DNA of 64,000 nucleotides from Pseudomonas sp. P8_229 (GCF_034008635.1 NZ_CP125378.1:5084501-5148500); one strand, 5' to 3'. Positions 12,601 to 21,624 are shown, numbered from the stretch's first letter. The notes: generated from the letters alone by a model not told the origin. Translations and numbers: made by a program.

Positions 12601-15600
12601 GAAGCGCAACTGTTGGAGCAGGCAGCGGTGCGCCAGGCCGCAGTGCTGGCGCAACCGGGTCTCAGCGGTCAGCAACTGGTGGCGTATCTGGTCCCGAACG
12701 ATGCCGCGCTGCTCGACGCAAGCCCGGCCGAACAAGCGTTGTGGCGCGACAGCGTGCGCGCTGAACTCAAGGCCAACCTGCCGGATCACATGGTCCCGGC
12801 ACACCTGTTGCTGCTGGCGCAATTGCCGTTGACCGCCAACGGCAAACTCAACCGCAACGCCTTGCCGTCGCCGGACGCCAGCCAGGCCCAGCAGGCCTAT
12901 CAGGCGCCGCAAAGCGTGATGGAGCAGCGTCTGGTCGCAATCTGGCAAGAGGTGCTGAAGCTGCCGCAAGTCGGCATCAACGACAACTTCTTTGAATTGG
13001 GCGGCGACTCGATCATCTCGATTCAGGTGGTCAGCCGCGCCCGTCAGGCCGGTATTCGCCTCAATCCCAAAGACCTGTTCCAGCACCAGACCGTGCAGCG
13101 CCTGGCGCTGGTCGCGCAACTGGGTGGCGACGAGTCGACGATTGATCAGCAAGCCGCGAGCGGTGCAGCGTTGCTGCTGCCGATCCAGCAGCAGTTCTTC
13201 GCCGACGAGATTCCTCAACGTCACCACTGGAACCAGTCGGTGCTGCTGCAACCGCGTCAGGCGCTGGACGCCGACAAGGTCGAGCAGGTGTTGCGCGCAC
13301 TGGTGGCCCATCACGATGCCCTGCGCCTGAGCTTCACTCAGCGCGACGGTGTGTGGCAGGCCGAGCACCGCGCGGTCGAAGAGTCGCCGCAGAACTTGCT
13401 CTGGCAGGAAAACGTCGCCGATGCCGCCGCCCTTGAAGCCCTGGGTAACCGCGCTCAGTGCAGCCTCGACCTGCAAGACGGGCCGTTGCTGCGTGCGGTG
13501 CTGGCGAATCTGGCCGATGGCACGCAGCGCCTGCAGTTGGTGATTCACCACCTGGCGGTGGACGGCGTGTCGTGGCGGATTCTGCTGGAAGACCTGCAAA
13601 ACGCTTATCAGCAACTGCTCGACGATCAGCCGTTGAGCCTGCCGTCCAGAACCAGTGCCTTCAAGGACTGGGGCGAGCACTTGCAGCGTTACGCCAACAG
13701 CCCGGCGTTGCAGGCAGAGCTGGCCTGGTGGCAGGCCAGCCTGAGCGATGTGAGTACCGATCTGCCGTGCCAGCGCGTTGACGCCAGCCAGGACAATCGT
13801 CTGGCCCGCACCGTGCAGACCCGACTCGGCGCCGAGCTGACTCGACAGCTGCTGCAAGAGGCCCCGGCGGCTTACCGCACGCAGGTCAACGATCTGCTGC
13901 TGACGGCGCTGGCGCGGGTCATTGGGCGTTGGAGCGGGCAGGCGTCGACGCTGATTCAGCTCGAAGGCCATGGTCGCGAAGAACTGTTCGACGGTGTCGA
14001 TCTGACCCGCACGGTGGGCTGGTTCACCAGCCTGTTCCCGGTGCGCCTGATGCCGGCGCAAACGCTGGGCGAGTCGATCAAGCAGATCAAGGAACAACTG
14101 CGCTCGATCCCCAACAAGGGCATCGGTTTCGGCGCCTTGCGCCACCTTGGCGATGCCCAGGCACAGCAGAGCCTGCGGGCCTTGCCGAGCCCGCGCATCA
14201 CCTTCAACTACCTCGGGCAGTTCGACGGCAGTTTCGCCGGTGACGAGGCTGCGCTGTTCGTGCCGTCGCCGGACAATGCCGGCCTCGATCAGAGCCCGGA
14301 CGCGCCGCTGGGCAACTGGTTGACCCTCAACGGTCAGGTGTATGGCGGTGAGCTGCGGGTGGGCTGGACGTTCAGCAGCGAGCGCTTCGACGGCGCGGTG
14401 ATCGAAGCCCTGGCCGAAGATTACGCCGAGGAACTGGCGGCGTTGATCAGCCATTGCCTGACCCCGGGCGTCGAAGGCCTGACCCCTTCGGACTTCCCGT
14501 TGGCCGGCCTGACGCAGGCTCAGCTCGATCAGTTCCCGCTGCCGCCGCGGCAGGTCGCCGATGTGTATCCGCTGTCGGCGATGCAGCAGGGCATGTTGTT
14601 CCACAGCCTCTACGAGCAGGCCACCGGCGATTACATCAACCAGGTCCGGCTCGATGTCGAAGGCCTCGACCCGCAACGCTTCCAGCAAGCCTGGCAAGCG
14701 GCGGTGGACAACCACGACATCCTGCGCAGCAGTTTTGTCTGGCAGGGTGAACTGGCGCGTCCGGTGCAGGTGGTGCACAAGCAACTGGACATGCCGTTCC
14801 GCGTACTCGACTGGCGCAATCGTGACGATTGTCAGAGTGATCTGAATGCACTGGCGGCTGCCGAACAGGCGCAAGGTTTCGACCTGAGCCAGGGGCCGCT
14901 ATTGCGCATGGTCGTGGTGCGTCTGGACGAGCAGCGCTGCCACTTGATCTACACCAACCACCACATCCTGATGGACGGCTGGAGCAACTCGCAGTTGCTC
15001 GGCGAAGTTCTGCAGCGTTACAGCGGGGTTGCCCAGCCGCCACTGGCCGGGCGTTATCGCGATTACATCGAATGGCTGCAGCGTCAGGACGTGCAGGCCA
15101 GCGAGCGTTACTGGACCGCGCAACTGGCTGACCTGCAAGCGCCGACCCTGCTGGCGCAAGCGTTGCAGGCGCAACACGGCGATGCACCGCGCGACGGCCA
15201 CGGTGAACATTTCTGCGTGCTTGATGCCGAACAGACCCGCCGTCTGGGCGAGTTCGCGCGGCAGCAGAAAGTTACCCTCAACACTCTGATTCAGGCGGCA
15301 TGGTTGCTGCTGTTGCAGCGCCTGACCGGTCAGCAGTGCGTGGCGTTCGGCGCCACGGTCGCGGGGCGTCCAGCCGAGCTCAAAGGGGTCGAGCAGCAGA
15401 TCGGTCTGTTCATCAACACCTTGCCAGTCATCGCCAGCCCGCACTCGCCTTCAAGCGTTGGCGAGTGGTTGCAGCGTGTGCAGGCGCAGAACCTGGCCTT
15501 GCGTGAGCATGAGCACACCCCGCTGTTCGACATTCAGCGCTGGGCGGCGCGCAATGGTGAAGCGCTGTTCGACAATATTCTGGTGTTCGAAAACTACCCG

Positions 15601-18600
15601 GTATCCGAAGCACTGGCGCAGGGCGCACCACAAGAACTGCGCTTCGGCGAAATCCACAATCATGAGCAGACCAACTACCCGCTGACTCTGCTGGTGCACC
15701 TGAGCGACGAGCTGTCGATGCACTTCAGCTACCAGTGCGAAAGCTTTGCCGCGCACAGCGTGGTGCAGTTGGGGGCGTACTTGCAGCGCTTGCTCGGGCA
15801 GATGAGCGAGTCGGGTGAACGTTCGCTCAGCGAGCTGAACCTGATCGAACACAGCCCGCAGGTGAACAGCGATTTCGCCACCGAGTGGTGCATCCATCAG
15901 GTCATCGCCCATCAAGTGGCGGCGACTCCGGATGCCTTGGCGGTGACCTTCGCCGATACACAACTGACCTACGCCGAACTGGACGCGCAGGCCAACCGTC
16001 TGGCGCACACGCTGATCGAGCTGGGTGTCGGCCCGGAAGTGCGAGTGGGCGTGGCGATGCCGCGCTCCGAGCAGTTGCTGGTCGCCTTGCTCGCGGTGCT
16101 CAAGGCCGGTGGCGCCTATGTGCCGCTGGACCCGGACTACCCGGCGGATCGCGTCGCTTACATGCTGGAAGACAGTCGGGCGCGGGTGCTGCTCACCGAG
16201 CAGGCTGTTGCCGCGACCCTGAGCGTGCCGGGCGATACGCAAGTGCTGCTGTTGGATCAGCTGTCGCTGAGCGGTTATCCGAGCAGCCAGCCGCAAACAT
16301 CGGTCGCGCCAGACAACCTCGCTTACGTGATCTACACCTCCGGTTCTACCGGCAAACCAAAGGGCGTGGCGATTGCCCATCGCAACGTCATGGCGCTGAT
16401 CGACTGGTCGGCCAAGGTCTACAGCCGCGATGACATTCAAGGCGTACTGGCCTCGACTTCGGTGTGCTTCGACCTGTCGGTGTGGGAGCTGTTTGTCACC
16501 TTGGCCAACGGTGGCTCGCTGATCATCGCGCGCAATGCACTGGAGCTGCCGCAACTGCCGGCTCGCGATCAGGTGCGCCTGATCAATACCGTGCCTTCGG
16601 CGATTGCCGCATTGCAGCGCGCCGGGCAGATTCCGCCGGGCGTGCGCATCATCAACCTGGCGGGTGAACCGCTGAAACAAGCCCTGGTGGAGGCGCTGTA
16701 TCAACCGTCGACCGTCGAGCACGTCTACGACCTGTACGGCCCGTCGGAAGACACCACCTATTCGACCTGGACCCGCCGCAGTGCCGGTGGTCAGGCGCGG
16801 ATCGGGCGCGCGCTCGAGCACAGCGCCAGCCATCTGCTGGATGCCGATCTGCACGCGGTGCCGCAGGGCGTTTCGGCCGAGCTGTACCTGTCCGGCGCCG
16901 GCATCACGCGCGGTTATCTGGGGCGGGCGGCGATGACCGCCGAGCGCTTCGTACCGAATCCTTTCGTCAGCAACGGCGAGCGCATGTATCGCACCGGCGA
17001 CCTGATACGTGAGCGTGAAGCGGGGGAACTGGAGTACATGGGCCGCATCGACCATCAGGTAAAAATTCGCGGCTTGCGTATCGAACTGGGCGAAATCGAA
17101 GCACGACTGGTGGTGCATGCCGCCGTGCGTGAAGCGGTGGTCGTGGCCAGCGAAGTGTCGGGCAGTCAGCAACTGATTGCCTATCTGGTGCCGAGCGATA
17201 CGGCGATCATCGACGCCGGTGCCGAACTACAGGCAGAACTGCAGCAAACCCTCGGCAACTGGCTGGGCGCAACCCTGCCGGATTACATGGTGCCGACCCA
17301 CCGCCTGTGGCTGGCGCAGTTGCCGCTGACCCCCAACGGCAAGATCGATCGCAAGCGCCTGCCAGCACTGGAACTCAGCGCCGCGCAGTTGCATGTCGAA
17401 CCGGTGAATGCCACCGAGCAGGCGTTGGTGGACATCTGGAAAGAGGTGCTGGGCCTTGAGCAGGTCAGCACCCGTGACAGTTTCTTCGCTCTGGGTGGCG
17501 ACTCGATCATCTCGATTCAGGTGGTCAGCCGCGCCCGTCAGCAAGGGCTTGAGCTGAGCCCGAAAGACCTGTTCCAGCAACCGACGATTCAACAATTGGC
17601 CCTGTGCGTCCAGGCTGCCGAAGGTCGTGTGGCGCCAGTGACGGCGCTGATTGACATGCCGCTGCACGGCTTGAGCGAGGCGCAAGTCGCGCAGCTGCCA
17701 CTGCCGGCTGGGCAACTGGACGGGCTCTATCGCTTGTCGCCGATGCAGCAGGGCATGATGTTCCTCGGGCTGAATTCGCCGGAATCGGATCTCTACGTCA
17801 ACCAGTTGAGCGTGCCGGTGCAGGGCCTTGAGCCGCTGCGCCTGCAAGCCGCCTGGGAAACCGTCAGCCGTCGTCACGACATTCTGCGCACCGGTTTCCT
17901 CTGGCAGGACATGGCCGAGCCGCTGCAATTCGTGCTCGCCGATCCGCAGCTGCCGTTCAGTCTGCTCGACTGGCGTGAGCAGGATCATTCGGTCGAGGCC
18001 TTGCAAGGCCTGGCTGATGCCGAGCGGGCCAAGGGCTTCGACCTTGACCAGCCGCCGCTGCAACGGCTGACGCTGGTGCAAGTCAGCGAGGACAGCTATC
18101 AGCTGATCTGGACCTACCATCACATTCTGATCGACGGCTGGAGCAGTTCGCAGTTGATCGGTGAGGTGCTGAGCCAGTATTCCGGACGACCACTGGCCGA
18201 AGCGGTGCCGTACCGCGGTTACATCAATTGGCTGCAACAACAGGACGCGAATGCCAGCGAAGGCTTCTGGCGTCAGCACCTGAGCCTGCTCGACGAGCCG
18301 ACCTATCTGGCGGACGCGGTGGTGCGCAGCGGCAGCGGTCGCGGTCACCAGGCGCTGTACAGCCGTTTGGGCGAAACCCGTACCGAACAGTTGAAAGCCT
18401 TCGCCCAGTCGCAGCAGGTCACCCTCAACACCTTGGTGCAGGGCGCCTGGCTGGTGCTGCTCAGCCGTTACAGCGGCCAGCGTTGCGTGGCGTTCGGCGC
18501 GACGGTGGCGGGGCGTCCGGCGAGCCTGCCGGCGTCGGAATCGATTCTCGGTCTGTTCATCAACACCTTGCCGGTGATCAAGGAAGTGCCGGGCGAGCAG

Positions 18601-21600
18601 GCAGTGGGCGCCTGGTTGCGCGAGTTGCAGGATTTCAACCTGGAAATGCGCGAGCGCGAGTACACCCCATTGACCGACGTCCAGCGTTGGGGCGGGCGTG
18701 CCGGGCAGTCGCTGTTCGACAGCATCATCGTGTTCGAGAACCACCCGATCGATCAGGCGCTGCGCGAGTGGCGCGATGATTCGTTGAAGTTTGGCGAGAT
18801 CAATAACTCCGGCCTGACCAACTTCCCGATGGACCTGATGGTCACTCTCGAAGACGGGCTGGTGATCGAGTACATGTTCCTGCGCGAACACTTTGATCTG
18901 GCGACCGTGGAAGGCATCCGCAGCAACATGGAAGGCCTGCTCACGGCACTGGTGCAGGACGCCGGGCAGGCGCTGGGACGCATCGGTCTGCCGACCGGGC
19001 AGGTCTCGTCCGCTCAGGATCCTGTCGCGCAACCGCAGACCACGCTGGTGCACCAGCGCATTGCCGGGTGGGCCGCGCAGCGTGCCGAACAAATTGCGCT
19101 GATCTTCAATGAGCAAGCTTTCAGCTACGGTCAGATCGAAGCGCGGGCCAATCGTCTGGCACATGCGCTGATCGCCGAGGGTGTCGGTCCGGAAGTGCGG
19201 GTCGGTGTGGCCTTGCCACGCAGCGAAAACATGATTGTGGCGCTGTTGGCGGTGCTCAAGGCCGGTGGCGCCTATGTGCCGCTGGACGCGACCTATCCAC
19301 GCGAGCGCTTGAGTTATCTGATGCACGATTCGGGCATCGCCTTGCTGCTCAGCGATTCGAGTTTGCGTCAGGTGTTGCCGACCCAGGCCAACCTGCATGT
19401 ACTGGAACTCGATCAACTGGATCTGCGCGCTCAGCCAGAGTCGGCGCCGCAGATCGCGGTGCAGCCGGGCAACCTGGCCTACGTGATCTACACCTCCGGT
19501 TCTACCGGTCAGCCCAAAGGTGTCGGCGTGGCGCACGGGCCGCTGGCGATGCACTGCCAGGCGATCGGCCAGCGTTATGAAATGAGCGCGGTCGATTGCG
19601 AATTGCATTTCATGTCGTTCGCCTTCGACGGCGCGCACGAGCGTTGGCTGACCACCCTGACTCACGGCGCGCGTTTGCTGATCCGCGACGACAGCCTGTG
19701 GACAGCCGAACAGACCTACGACGCTCTGCATCAGCATGGTGTGACCGTGGCCGCGTTCCCGCCGGTCTACCTGCAGCAACTGGCCGAACATGCCGAACAG
19801 CACGGCAATCCGCCGCCGGTACGGATCTACTGTTTCGGCGGGGATGCGGTGCCGGTGGCGAGTTTCGAACTCGCCAAACGCGCGCTGAAACCGCAGTACA
19901 TCATCAACGGCTACGGCCCGACCGAAACGGTGGTCACGCCGCTGATCTGGAAGGCCGCGGTCGACGATCAATGCGGCGCGGCCTATGCGCCGATCGGCAG
20001 CGTGGTCGGCGAGCGCAGCGGTTATGTGCTCGACAGCGACCTCAACCCGCTGCCGGCCGGCATCGCCGGTGAGTTGTACCTGGGTGGTGCGTTGGCGCGC
20101 GGTTATCTGGGGCGTGCCGGTGGCACCGCCGAACGTTTCGTCGCCAACCCGTTCAGCGCCGATGGCAGTCGTCTGTATCGCACCGGCGACCTGGTGCGCC
20201 AGCGTGCCGACGGCACCGTCGACTACCTCGGGCGGATCGACCATCAGGTGAAGATCCGTGGTTTCCGCATCGAGCTGGGTGAAATCGAAGCACGCCTCAA
20301 GCAGCAGTCGGGTGTGCGTGACGCCGCCGTGGTGGCCCGCGAGGGCGTCAGCGGCAAGCAACTGCTCGGCTATGTACTGGCCGCTGCCGACACTCCGGCC
20401 GACGGTTTGTGCGATCGTCTGCGCGAGCAACTCAAGGCCAGCCTGCCGGATTACATGGTGCCGGCGCACCTGATGTTGCTCGAACGCATGCCGCTGACGC
20501 CGAACGGCAAGCTCGACCGCAAGGCCCTGCCGAATCCGGATGCCGAACAGCGTCTGGCGTACGTTGAGCCGCGCACCGAGCTGGAAAAGGCCCTGGCGAA
20601 GATCTGGCAAGAGGTGCTGAAAATCGAACGGGTCGGGTTGACCGACAACTTCTTCGAACTGGGTGGCGATTCGATCCTCAGCCTGCAAGTGGTGGCCCGC
20701 AGCCGCGTACTCAAGGCTCAGGGCCTGAGCCTGAAACTGCGTGATCTGATGCAGAAACCGAGCATCGGCGAGCTGGTGGCCAGCGTTCAGGGCACGGCGG
20801 CAAAAGCCTCCGGGTTGCTGGCGATGAATGCCGAGATTCCGGGTGTGGCGCCGCTGTTCTGTCTCCACGCCGGCTTCGGCACGGTGTTCGACTACGAGCC
20901 GCTGGCGCGGCGCTTGAGCGGTCAACGCCAGGTGTTGGCGATTCAGTCGCGGATGCTGCTGGATCCGGCGTTCAACGACACCTCGTTGCAGCAGATGGCG
21001 AGTGATTACCTCGCGCAGATTCGTCAGAAACAGCCGCAAGGGCCGTATCACCTGCTGGGCTGGTCGCTGGGCGGTACGCTGGCGATGTTGATCGCCGCGC
21101 AACTGGAGCAGGTGGGGCAACAGGTCAAGTTTGTCGGGCTGGTCGACAGCTTTGTGCCGTCGGCGGCGGTCGACGCCGGGGCTGTGGATGACTGGCAAGC
21201 CGATCTGCGCGATTTCCTGCACGTGACGCTGCCGGTTGCCGCACCGGGCCAGTCCATCGACGGTGAAGAGACGCCGCACAACCTGCGTGCGCTGTTCAAG
21301 CGTGCCATGAGTGCTGAACGTGGGGCTTCGACCTATGTGGCGCTGGGCGCCGATGAACTGGCGCATGTGTTCAGCGTGGCGCGCCGGCTCAAACAGTTGT
21401 CGCTCCAGCTTGAGCGCTGTGCGCCGCTGACCGTCAATCCGGTGTGCTGGTGGACCTTGGGCCGGGAAGTCGAAGCACTCGAACTGGCGGCACAACTCGG
21501 TCAGCCGGGCATGGGCGGCGAATGGCTTGATTGCGGGCACTTCCAGATCCCGCGTGATGAAACTTTTCTGTCCGAGGCTGAAGAAATGCTCGGCCAGATC

Positions 21601-21624
21601 GTTGAATCAGTAGTCATGTCCTGA
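6628..21624 (+). CDS. pvdD: Terminal pyoverdine peptide synthetase, PvdD-like, four modules with thioesterase
   Basis: This giant synthetase of 4998 aa extends and releases the pyoverdine precursor. The modules are C-A-T (A about 8190-9650), C-A-T-E (A about 11330-12870, E about 13190-14480), C-A-T (A about 15880-17370, no E) and C-A-T-TE (A about 19040-20540, TE from about 20840). The specificity residues I read are DILQLGLIWK (Gly code), DFWNVGMVHK (Thr code), DLWNNALTYK (Ala-like) and DGEACGGVTK (basic residue). The thioesterase nucleophile is in GWSLGG near 21058-21075. The predicted segment is Gly, D-allo-Thr, Ala, then a basic residue, possibly cyclised hydroxyornithine. The third module carries a GGDS carrier and is followed by a D-donor-type condensation domain but has no E domain. 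The fourth adenylation domain has a one-residue deletion in its A6 motif (near 20082). The start overlaps the upstream stop, which shows translational coupling. The gene name is by position and by its terminal TE. Confidence 0.93.
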   Translation: MDKSVALRVAKRFITLPLDKRKLYLEKMLEEGVSPANLPIPETRSGFAAIPLSYAQERQLFLWQMDPHSTAYHIPSALRLKGWLDAPALERSFNAVAARHESLRTTFAEQGESFCQVIHPQLPLTITLASLPAGLDATGEDAAIKAFVESETTRPFNLQQGPLLRVALLNVADDDHVLVLIQHHIISDGWSIKVLVNELIQHYAADTAGQPLSLPELEVQYADYAIWQRHWLEAGERERQLAYWVKTLGGEQSVLELPIDFPRPAVQSLRGARLELNLPADLGDALKQLAQREGASLFMLLLASFQALLHRYSGQAQIRVGVPTANRNRVETEGLIGFFVNTQVLNAEVSGQLPFNQLLAQVKQAAMAAQAHQDLPFEQLIEALQPERSLSHSPVFQVMFNHQTSRDQGRSAAQLPQLSVEDVQWEGRTAQFDLTLNTYESSDGFAAELTYATDLFKAETVERLARHWQNLLRGIVTAPSQRVGELPLLESAEHGVLLQDWLRIAERTAQAECVQQDFSRRAQQTPQATALIIGEDVLSYGELDERSSQLAHKLIEAGVGPDQRVGIAVERSVEMIVGLLAILKAGGAYVPLDPAYPQDRLAYMIEDSGLQLLLTQSHLQAQLPIPAGVQSLLLDQPHDWLAAYPPTAPDVAVNGEHLAYTIYTSGSTGKPKGVMVRHAALSNFVASMIKQPGIVATDRVLSLTTFSFDIFGLEIYGPLLAGACVVLTGKDVHQDPQAVLELIERHAVTVLQATPSTWRMLLDNEHAAILNGRTFLCGGEALPQELANRMLALTSSVWNLYGPTETTIWSAQHALSADNSRPFLGTPIDNTALYILGSDLELNPLGAPGELLIGGDGLARGYFQRPGLTAERFVPDPFSNTGARLYRTGDLTRYRAEGVIEYIGRIDHQVKIRGLRIELGEIEARLLALASVRETVVVAQDGPTGPQLVGYVVATADDIDEVELRAALKASLKAELPEYMVPAHLLFLAQLPLTPNGKVDRKALPAPDASQLQSTYLAPQTATQHSVAEIWQAVLKLDRVGLSDNFFELGGHSLLVTQVVSRVRQALNVQVPLRTLFEHSTLEDFVAALGVEQAPQEPPIVALPRLQPLALSYAQERQWFLWQLEPTSTAYHVPAALRLRGELDLPALQRSFDALIERHESLRTCFVEQQGQTLQVIQAHGTLDLQVQDVAADLGETALQALVGAETLHLFNLQQGPLLRVKLLRLAADDHALVITLHHIVADGWSMNVMVDELVALYAAYSQGQSVQLPALPVQYADYAVWQKHWMAAGERERQLSYWTAQLGDGDQPLLELPTDRPRPPEQSYRGARRDIPLSLELATALKQLAQRENVTLFALLLASFQTLLHRYSGQADIRVGVPVANRNRVETEGLIGFFVNTQVLKAEFDSQQTFRSLLQQVQGTVLGAQAHQDLPFEQLVDALQPERSLSHSPLFQVMHNHQSQVRQAQGATRLPKLAIEGLPWASSTAQFDLTLNTFESTDNVWAELTYATDLFDTPTIERLSQHWTNLLQGIVADSAQRIAELPLHDAAERAATLRQWNPAISDFPSEQCLHQRIEQQAARAPRAIAVGYAGQTLSYGELNSRANQLAHKLIASGVGPDVRVGLAVERSLDMLVGLLAILKAGGAYVPLDPTYPEERLSYMIGDSGIALLLTQSHLLGRLPVPDSLRSLMLDQERDGLEGYSDSNPQVCMSPDNLAYVIYTSGSTGQPKGTLLAHRNVLRLFEATDAWFGFSATDVWSLFHSYAFDFSVWEIFGALLYGGKLVVVPYEVSRAPEDFFALLCREGITVLNQTPSAFKQLMQVACAPQQAAQQLALRYVVFGGEALEVKSLRPWFERFGDQAPQLINMYGITETTVHVTYRPLSMADLQREASSPIGEPIPDLSWYLLDGDLNPVAKGCIGELYVGRAGLARGYLNRADLTTLRFIPDPFAADGGRLYRTGDLARYCADGVIEYIGRIDHQVKIRGFRIELGEIEAQLLEQAAVRQAAVLAQPGLSGQQLVAYLVPNDAALLDASPAEQALWRDSVRAELKANLPDHMVPAHLLLLAQLPLTANGKLNRNALPSPDASQAQQAYQAPQSVMEQRLVAIWQEVLKLPQVGINDNFFELGGDSIISIQVVSRARQAGIRLNPKDLFQHQTVQRLALVAQLGGDESTIDQQAASGAALLLPIQQQFFADEIPQRHHWNQSVLLQPRQALDADKVEQVLRALVAHHDALRLSFTQRDGVWQAEHRAVEESPQNLLWQENVADAAALEALGNRAQCSLDLQDGPLLRAVLANLADGTQRLQLVIHHLAVDGVSWRILLEDLQNAYQQLLDDQPLSLPSRTSAFKDWGEHLQRYANSPALQAELAWWQASLSDVSTDLPCQRVDASQDNRLARTVQTRLGAELTRQLLQEAPAAYRTQVNDLLLTALARVIGRWSGQASTLIQLEGHGREELFDGVDLTRTVGWFTSLFPVRLMPAQTLGESIKQIKEQLRSIPNKGIGFGALRHLGDAQAQQSLRALPSPRITFNYLGQFDGSFAGDEAALFVPSPDNAGLDQSPDAPLGNWLTLNGQVYGGELRVGWTFSSERFDGAVIEALAEDYAEELAALISHCLTPGVEGLTPSDFPLAGLTQAQLDQFPLPPRQVADVYPLSAMQQGMLFHSLYEQATGDYINQVRLDVEGLDPQRFQQAWQAAVDNHDILRSSFVWQGELARPVQVVHKQLDMPFRVLDWRNRDDCQSDLNALAAAEQAQGFDLSQGPLLRMVVVRLDEQRCHLIYTNHHILMDGWSNSQLLGEVLQRYSGVAQPPLAGRYRDYIEWLQRQDVQASERYWTAQLADLQAPTLLAQALQAQHGDAPRDGHGEHFCVLDAEQTRRLGEFARQQKVTLNTLIQAAWLLLLQRLTGQQCVAFGATVAGRPAELKGVEQQIGLFINTLPVIASPHSPSSVGEWLQRVQAQNLALREHEHTPLFDIQRWAARNGEALFDNILVFENYPVSEALAQGAPQELRFGEIHNHEQTNYPLTLLVHLSDELSMHFSYQCESFAAHSVVQLGAYLQRLLGQMSESGERSLSELNLIEHSPQVNSDFATEWCIHQVIAHQVAATPDALAVTFADTQLTYAELDAQANRLAHTLIELGVGPEVRVGVAMPRSEQLLVALLAVLKAGGAYVPLDPDYPADRVAYMLEDSRARVLLTEQAVAATLSVPGDTQVLLLDQLSLSGYPSSQPQTSVAPDNLAYVIYTSGSTGKPKGVAIAHRNVMALIDWSAKVYSRDDIQGVLASTSVCFDLSVWELFVTLANGGSLIIARNALELPQLPARDQVRLINTVPSAIAALQRAGQIPPGVRIINLAGEPLKQALVEALYQPSTVEHVYDLYGPSEDTTYSTWTRRSAGGQARIGRALEHSASHLLDADLHAVPQGVSAELYLSGAGITRGYLGRAAMTAERFVPNPFVSNGERMYRTGDLIREREAGELEYMGRIDHQVKIRGLRIELGEIEARLVVHAAVREAVVVASEVSGSQQLIAYLVPSDTAIIDAGAELQAELQQTLGNWLGATLPDYMVPTHRLWLAQLPLTPNGKIDRKRLPALELSAAQLHVEPVNATEQALVDIWKEVLGLEQVSTRDSFFALGGDSIISIQVVSRARQQGLELSPKDLFQQPTIQQLALCVQAAEGRVAPVTALIDMPLHGLSEAQVAQLPLPAGQLDGLYRLSPMQQGMMFLGLNSPESDLYVNQLSVPVQGLEPLRLQAAWETVSRRHDILRTGFLWQDMAEPLQFVLADPQLPFSLLDWREQDHSVEALQGLADAERAKGFDLDQPPLQRLTLVQVSEDSYQLIWTYHHILIDGWSSSQLIGEVLSQYSGRPLAEAVPYRGYINWLQQQDANASEGFWRQHLSLLDEPTYLADAVVRSGSGRGHQALYSRLGETRTEQLKAFAQSQQVTLNTLVQGAWLVLLSRYSGQRCVAFGATVAGRPASLPASESILGLFINTLPVIKEVPGEQAVGAWLRELQDFNLEMREREYTPLTDVQRWGGRAGQSLFDSIIVFENHPIDQALREWRDDSLKFGEINNSGLTNFPMDLMVTLEDGLVIEYMFLREHFDLATVEGIRSNMEGLLTALVQDAGQALGRIGLPTGQVSSAQDPVAQPQTTLVHQRIAGWAAQRAEQIALIFNEQAFSYGQIEARANRLAHALIAEGVGPEVRVGVALPRSENMIVALLAVLKAGGAYVPLDATYPRERLSYLMHDSGIALLLSDSSLRQVLPTQANLHVLELDQLDLRAQPESAPQIAVQPGNLAYVIYTSGSTGQPKGVGVAHGPLAMHCQAIGQRYEMSAVDCELHFMSFAFDGAHERWLTTLTHGARLLIRDDSLWTAEQTYDALHQHGVTVAAFPPVYLQQLAEHAEQHGNPPPVRIYCFGGDAVPVASFELAKRALKPQYIINGYGPTETVVTPLIWKAAVDDQCGAAYAPIGSVVGERSGYVLDSDLNPLPAGIAGELYLGGALARGYLGRAGGTAERFVANPFSADGSRLYRTGDLVRQRADGTVDYLGRIDHQVKIRGFRIELGEIEARLKQQSGVRDAAVVAREGVSGKQLLGYVLAAADTPADGLCDRLREQLKASLPDYMVPAHLMLLERMPLTPNGKLDRKALPNPDAEQRLAYVEPRTELEKALAKIWQEVLKIERVGLTDNFFELGGDSILSLQVVARSRVLKAQGLSLKLRDLMQKPSIGELVASVQGTAAKASGLLAMNAEIPGVAPLFCLHAGFGTVFDYEPLARRLSGQRQVLAIQSRMLLDPAFNDTSLQQMASDYLAQIRQKQPQGPYHLLGWSLGGTLAMLIAAQLEQVGQQVKFVGLVDSFVPSAAVDAGAVDDWQADLRDFLHVTLPVAAPGQSIDGEETPHNLRALFKRAMSAERGASTYVALGADELAHVFSVARRLKQLSLQLERCAPLTVNPVCWWTLGREVEALELAAQLGQPGMGGEWLDCGHFQIPRDETFLSEAEEMLGQIVESVVMS
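15829..17068 (+). repeat. Near-identical A-domain block, copy 2
   Basis: Second copy of the 1.24 kb adenylation block, in the third module of the terminal synthetase. Both copies give the same specificity code (DLWNNALTYK). The carrier domains that follow differ (GGHS after copy 1, GGDS after copy 2). This is what gene conversion or a sub-domain duplication would leave. Confidence 0.95.
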
